Under the pieces are notes generated by a model that did not search any database, had not been told where the DNA came from, and saw only the letters and a list, made by a program, of their open reading frames with translations. Shown piece by piece: positions 62,583-64,000 of a stretch of DNA of 64,000 nucleotides. The translations under genes and the position numbers were made by a program. This DNA comes from Candidatus Lumbricidiphila eiseniae (GTDB taxonomy: Bacteria; Actinomycetota; Actinomycetes; Actinomycetales; Microbacteriaceae), in assembly GCA_002529645.1 (NCBI GenBank), contig NAEP01000039.1:44697-108696 (forward strand), given 5' to 3'. Positions within the stretch are counted from its first letter, which is position 1. Every line of letters starts with the position of its first letter.

Positions 62583-63860
62583 CTACCACCCATCACCGTT
62601 ACCGCACACCCAGGAGTAACGACGGTTTCCGAGGTATTTCCAAGTGGATCCTTCTGGGACCATACCTGTGGAGTGACCGTGAGTGCCGCGCGAACACGCT
62701 GGTCCGCGTTTGGGTGTGGGAATTTGGCCATCGTCCGCTGGAGCCTGGGAAGCACCGCCATTCCCTTTGTTGCCGCCGCCGGTGTTTCCACCGCCACCGG
62801 AACTACCTCCGCCCCCGGTGTTGCTTCCATCGCCGCTGTTCCCGCCGCCAGAGTTGCTTCCCCCGCTGCCGGTGTTCCTGCCGTTGCTTCTGCCTGCGCC
62901 GTTGGTGGGTTTCCGGTTGTTTTTCTGTGCGGCCTCACGAGCAGCTTGGGCTGCGGCTTGGGCTGCTGCTTCAGCGGCTTTTTGCGCCTCGACTTCAGCG
63001 TGGGATGTTTTGAGTTTGGTTACTGCGTCAAGGTATTGCGTGAGCAGATCGCTGATTTTCTTGTACGCAGGCTCTACTGCTACCACTGGTGTGACACCCG
63101 TTGCTGTTGGGGCTGCAGGAGTGTCTGCAGTAAGTGCTGTAGCGGCAGCGGTAACGGTGTCTTTTTCACCCTGTCCAGCAGAAGGATGATCGGCAACAAG
63201 TGTAGCCACGATTGTGGTAATACCTGCCGTTGGTAAACCCTGTACCGCTTGGATGGTTGTGTTGGTAGTGTGGGTGAGTTTATCAAGCGCAGCCTGTTTG
63301 GCGGTAACGCCTTCGGTGACTGTGTGGGTGTTTGTAAGTGCCTCCGCAGCGTGAGCGTTAAGCTGATCGGTGCTCAACTTTTCTGTAGGGGTAGCGTCAG
63401 GGCTCACACTGGTACGAGCCACACTAATAGGAGTCTGCGTGAGGTCGGTGTGGGTTGTTTGCGCAGCTGCATCAGTCTCAGTTTTCTGCGCAGTAAGCGC
63501 AGTCTTGAACGTATCAAGCGGAGTCTGCTCAACAAGTCCAGCTAACTGGTCTGTGAGGGGTGTGAGTTTCTGAATATCTTGAGCGGTAGCGTATGCGTTG
63601 GTGAGTTGGTCGCTGACAGTATGGTCAGCACTGATCGCGTCCTGTAGTTGGGTCGTATGTAGGGTGTACCGGTTGAGTGCGTTCTGGTGTCTCACGCCAG
63701 CAACGGTTGCAGCACCGCCGCTGATACCACCGGCGACCACTGTGACTGTGGTCGTGATAGCAAGACTGATACGGGCACGGCGAGACAACGCCCGGTAACG
63801 AGCACGGAGACCAACACGACCAGGAGGATCTGGTTGGTCAGAAGCTGTGGTGACATTCAT
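62583..63860 (-). CDS. predicted surface protein, copy 2 of a tandem pair
   Basis: The 425-residue protein from ATG 63860 is very similar to the downstream copy over the membrane helix, helical stalk and coiled coil. It differs more in the Gly/Asn/Ser linker (longer here, with extra GGGNTGG units) and in the first half of the Cys domain, which again ends RYSWVCGNGDGW. The ~70 bp before both starts are also alike, including TTTTCTGCGG and AAACAGCGAGTTTTTC, so each copy carries its own promoter region. It is likely the older gene's duplicate within the element; it is read toward copy 1. Confidence 0.8.
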   Translation of the reverse strand: MNVTTASDQPDPPGRVGLRARYRALSRRARISLAITTTVTVVAGGISGGAATVAGVRHQNALNRYTLHTTQLQDAISADHTVSDQLTNAYATAQDIQKLTPLTDQLAGLVEQTPLDTFKTALTAQKTETDAAAQTTHTDLTQTPISVARTSVSPDATPTEKLSTDQLNAHAAEALTNTHTVTEGVTAKQAALDKLTHTTNTTIQAVQGLPTAGITTIVATLVADHPSAGQGEKDTVTAAATALTADTPAAPTATGVTPVVAVEPAYKKISDLLTQYLDAVTKLKTSHAEVEAQKAAEAAAQAAAQAAREAAQKNNRKPTNGAGRSNGRNTGSGGSNSGGGNSGDGSNTGGGGSSGGGGNTGGGNKGNGGASQAPADDGQIPTPKRGPACSRGTHGHSTGMVPEGSTWKYLGNRRYSWVCGNGDGW

Positions 63861-64000
63861 AGTTCTATTCTCTCCCTTTCTGAGTAGATGCTGCATCTTT
63901 TCTGCGGTTGGAGTGGGAAACAGCGAGTTTTTCTGGTGTTTTTCCGGTGAGCTGATCGGAGAGCTTCACTCTCACCCAGCCCCACCCGGCCACCCGGACG
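63861..64000. other. upstream region of the second surface-protein gene
   Basis: The first ~70 bp repeat the upstream region of copy 1; after about 63935 the two differ. No further gene is visible before the window edge. Confidence 0.5.

Overview
The window looks like the chromosome of a high-GC Gram-positive actinobacterium, most likely of the family Microbacteriaceae. The gene order rlmN / tRNA-Pro / tRNA-Gly / Nei-type glycosylase / rpiB / pepN / mscS / globin / thioesterase / ettA / ssb fits that family, as do frequent GTG starts and a truncated haemoglobin. The genus cannot be told from the sequence.

1-17.5 kb holds a complete type I-E CRISPR-Cas system that is split in two. cas1-cas2 and a very long array (70 intact 28-nt repeats, 61-nt period) lie on the plus strand next to tRNA-Gly. 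The interference operon (cas6e-cas3-cse1-cse2-cas7-cas5) lies on the minus strand, with a second, small and decayed array of a different repeat just upstream. The two blocks are separated by the housekeeping pair nei-like/rpiB. The leader of the long array, including a good sigma70-type promoter, has been duplicated together with the first repeat.

17.9-33.4 kb is core chromosome: aminopeptidase N, an ABC-2 exporter with its two-component system, MscS channel, globin, thioesterase, EttA, lipoprotein, SSB paralogue, aldo/keto reductase and small conserved proteins. Four intergenic regions of the window (8.9, 30.9, 32.1 and 47.0 kb) carry pairs of 28-30-bp repeats at a 61-62-bp period, the same period as the CRISPR array.

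33.5-46.8 kb is an amino-acid/peptide uptake and breakdown region: an APC permease, an amidohydrolase, an Lrp-type regulator, a proline-iminopeptidase-like hydrolase, an M24 peptidase interrupted by one in-frame TGA, and a peptide ABC transporter with a membrane-type dipeptidase. The two transporter ATPases are divergent from the rest.

47.2-64 kb, directly after tRNA-fMet, is a conjugative element. It has a Rep-like winged-helix gene with DnaA boxes and inverted repeats inside its coding sequence. A tightly overlapping run of membrane and secretion genes follows: DUF2637, an M15-like hydrolase, a pilin-like protein, a VirB6/TrbL-like protein, an SCO6880-type protein, a VirB4-like ATPase and a VirD4/TraG coupling protein. 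An HNH nuclease, a DUF4913 protein and two tandemly duplicated surface-protein genes complete it. The right end, integrase and relaxase are not in the window.
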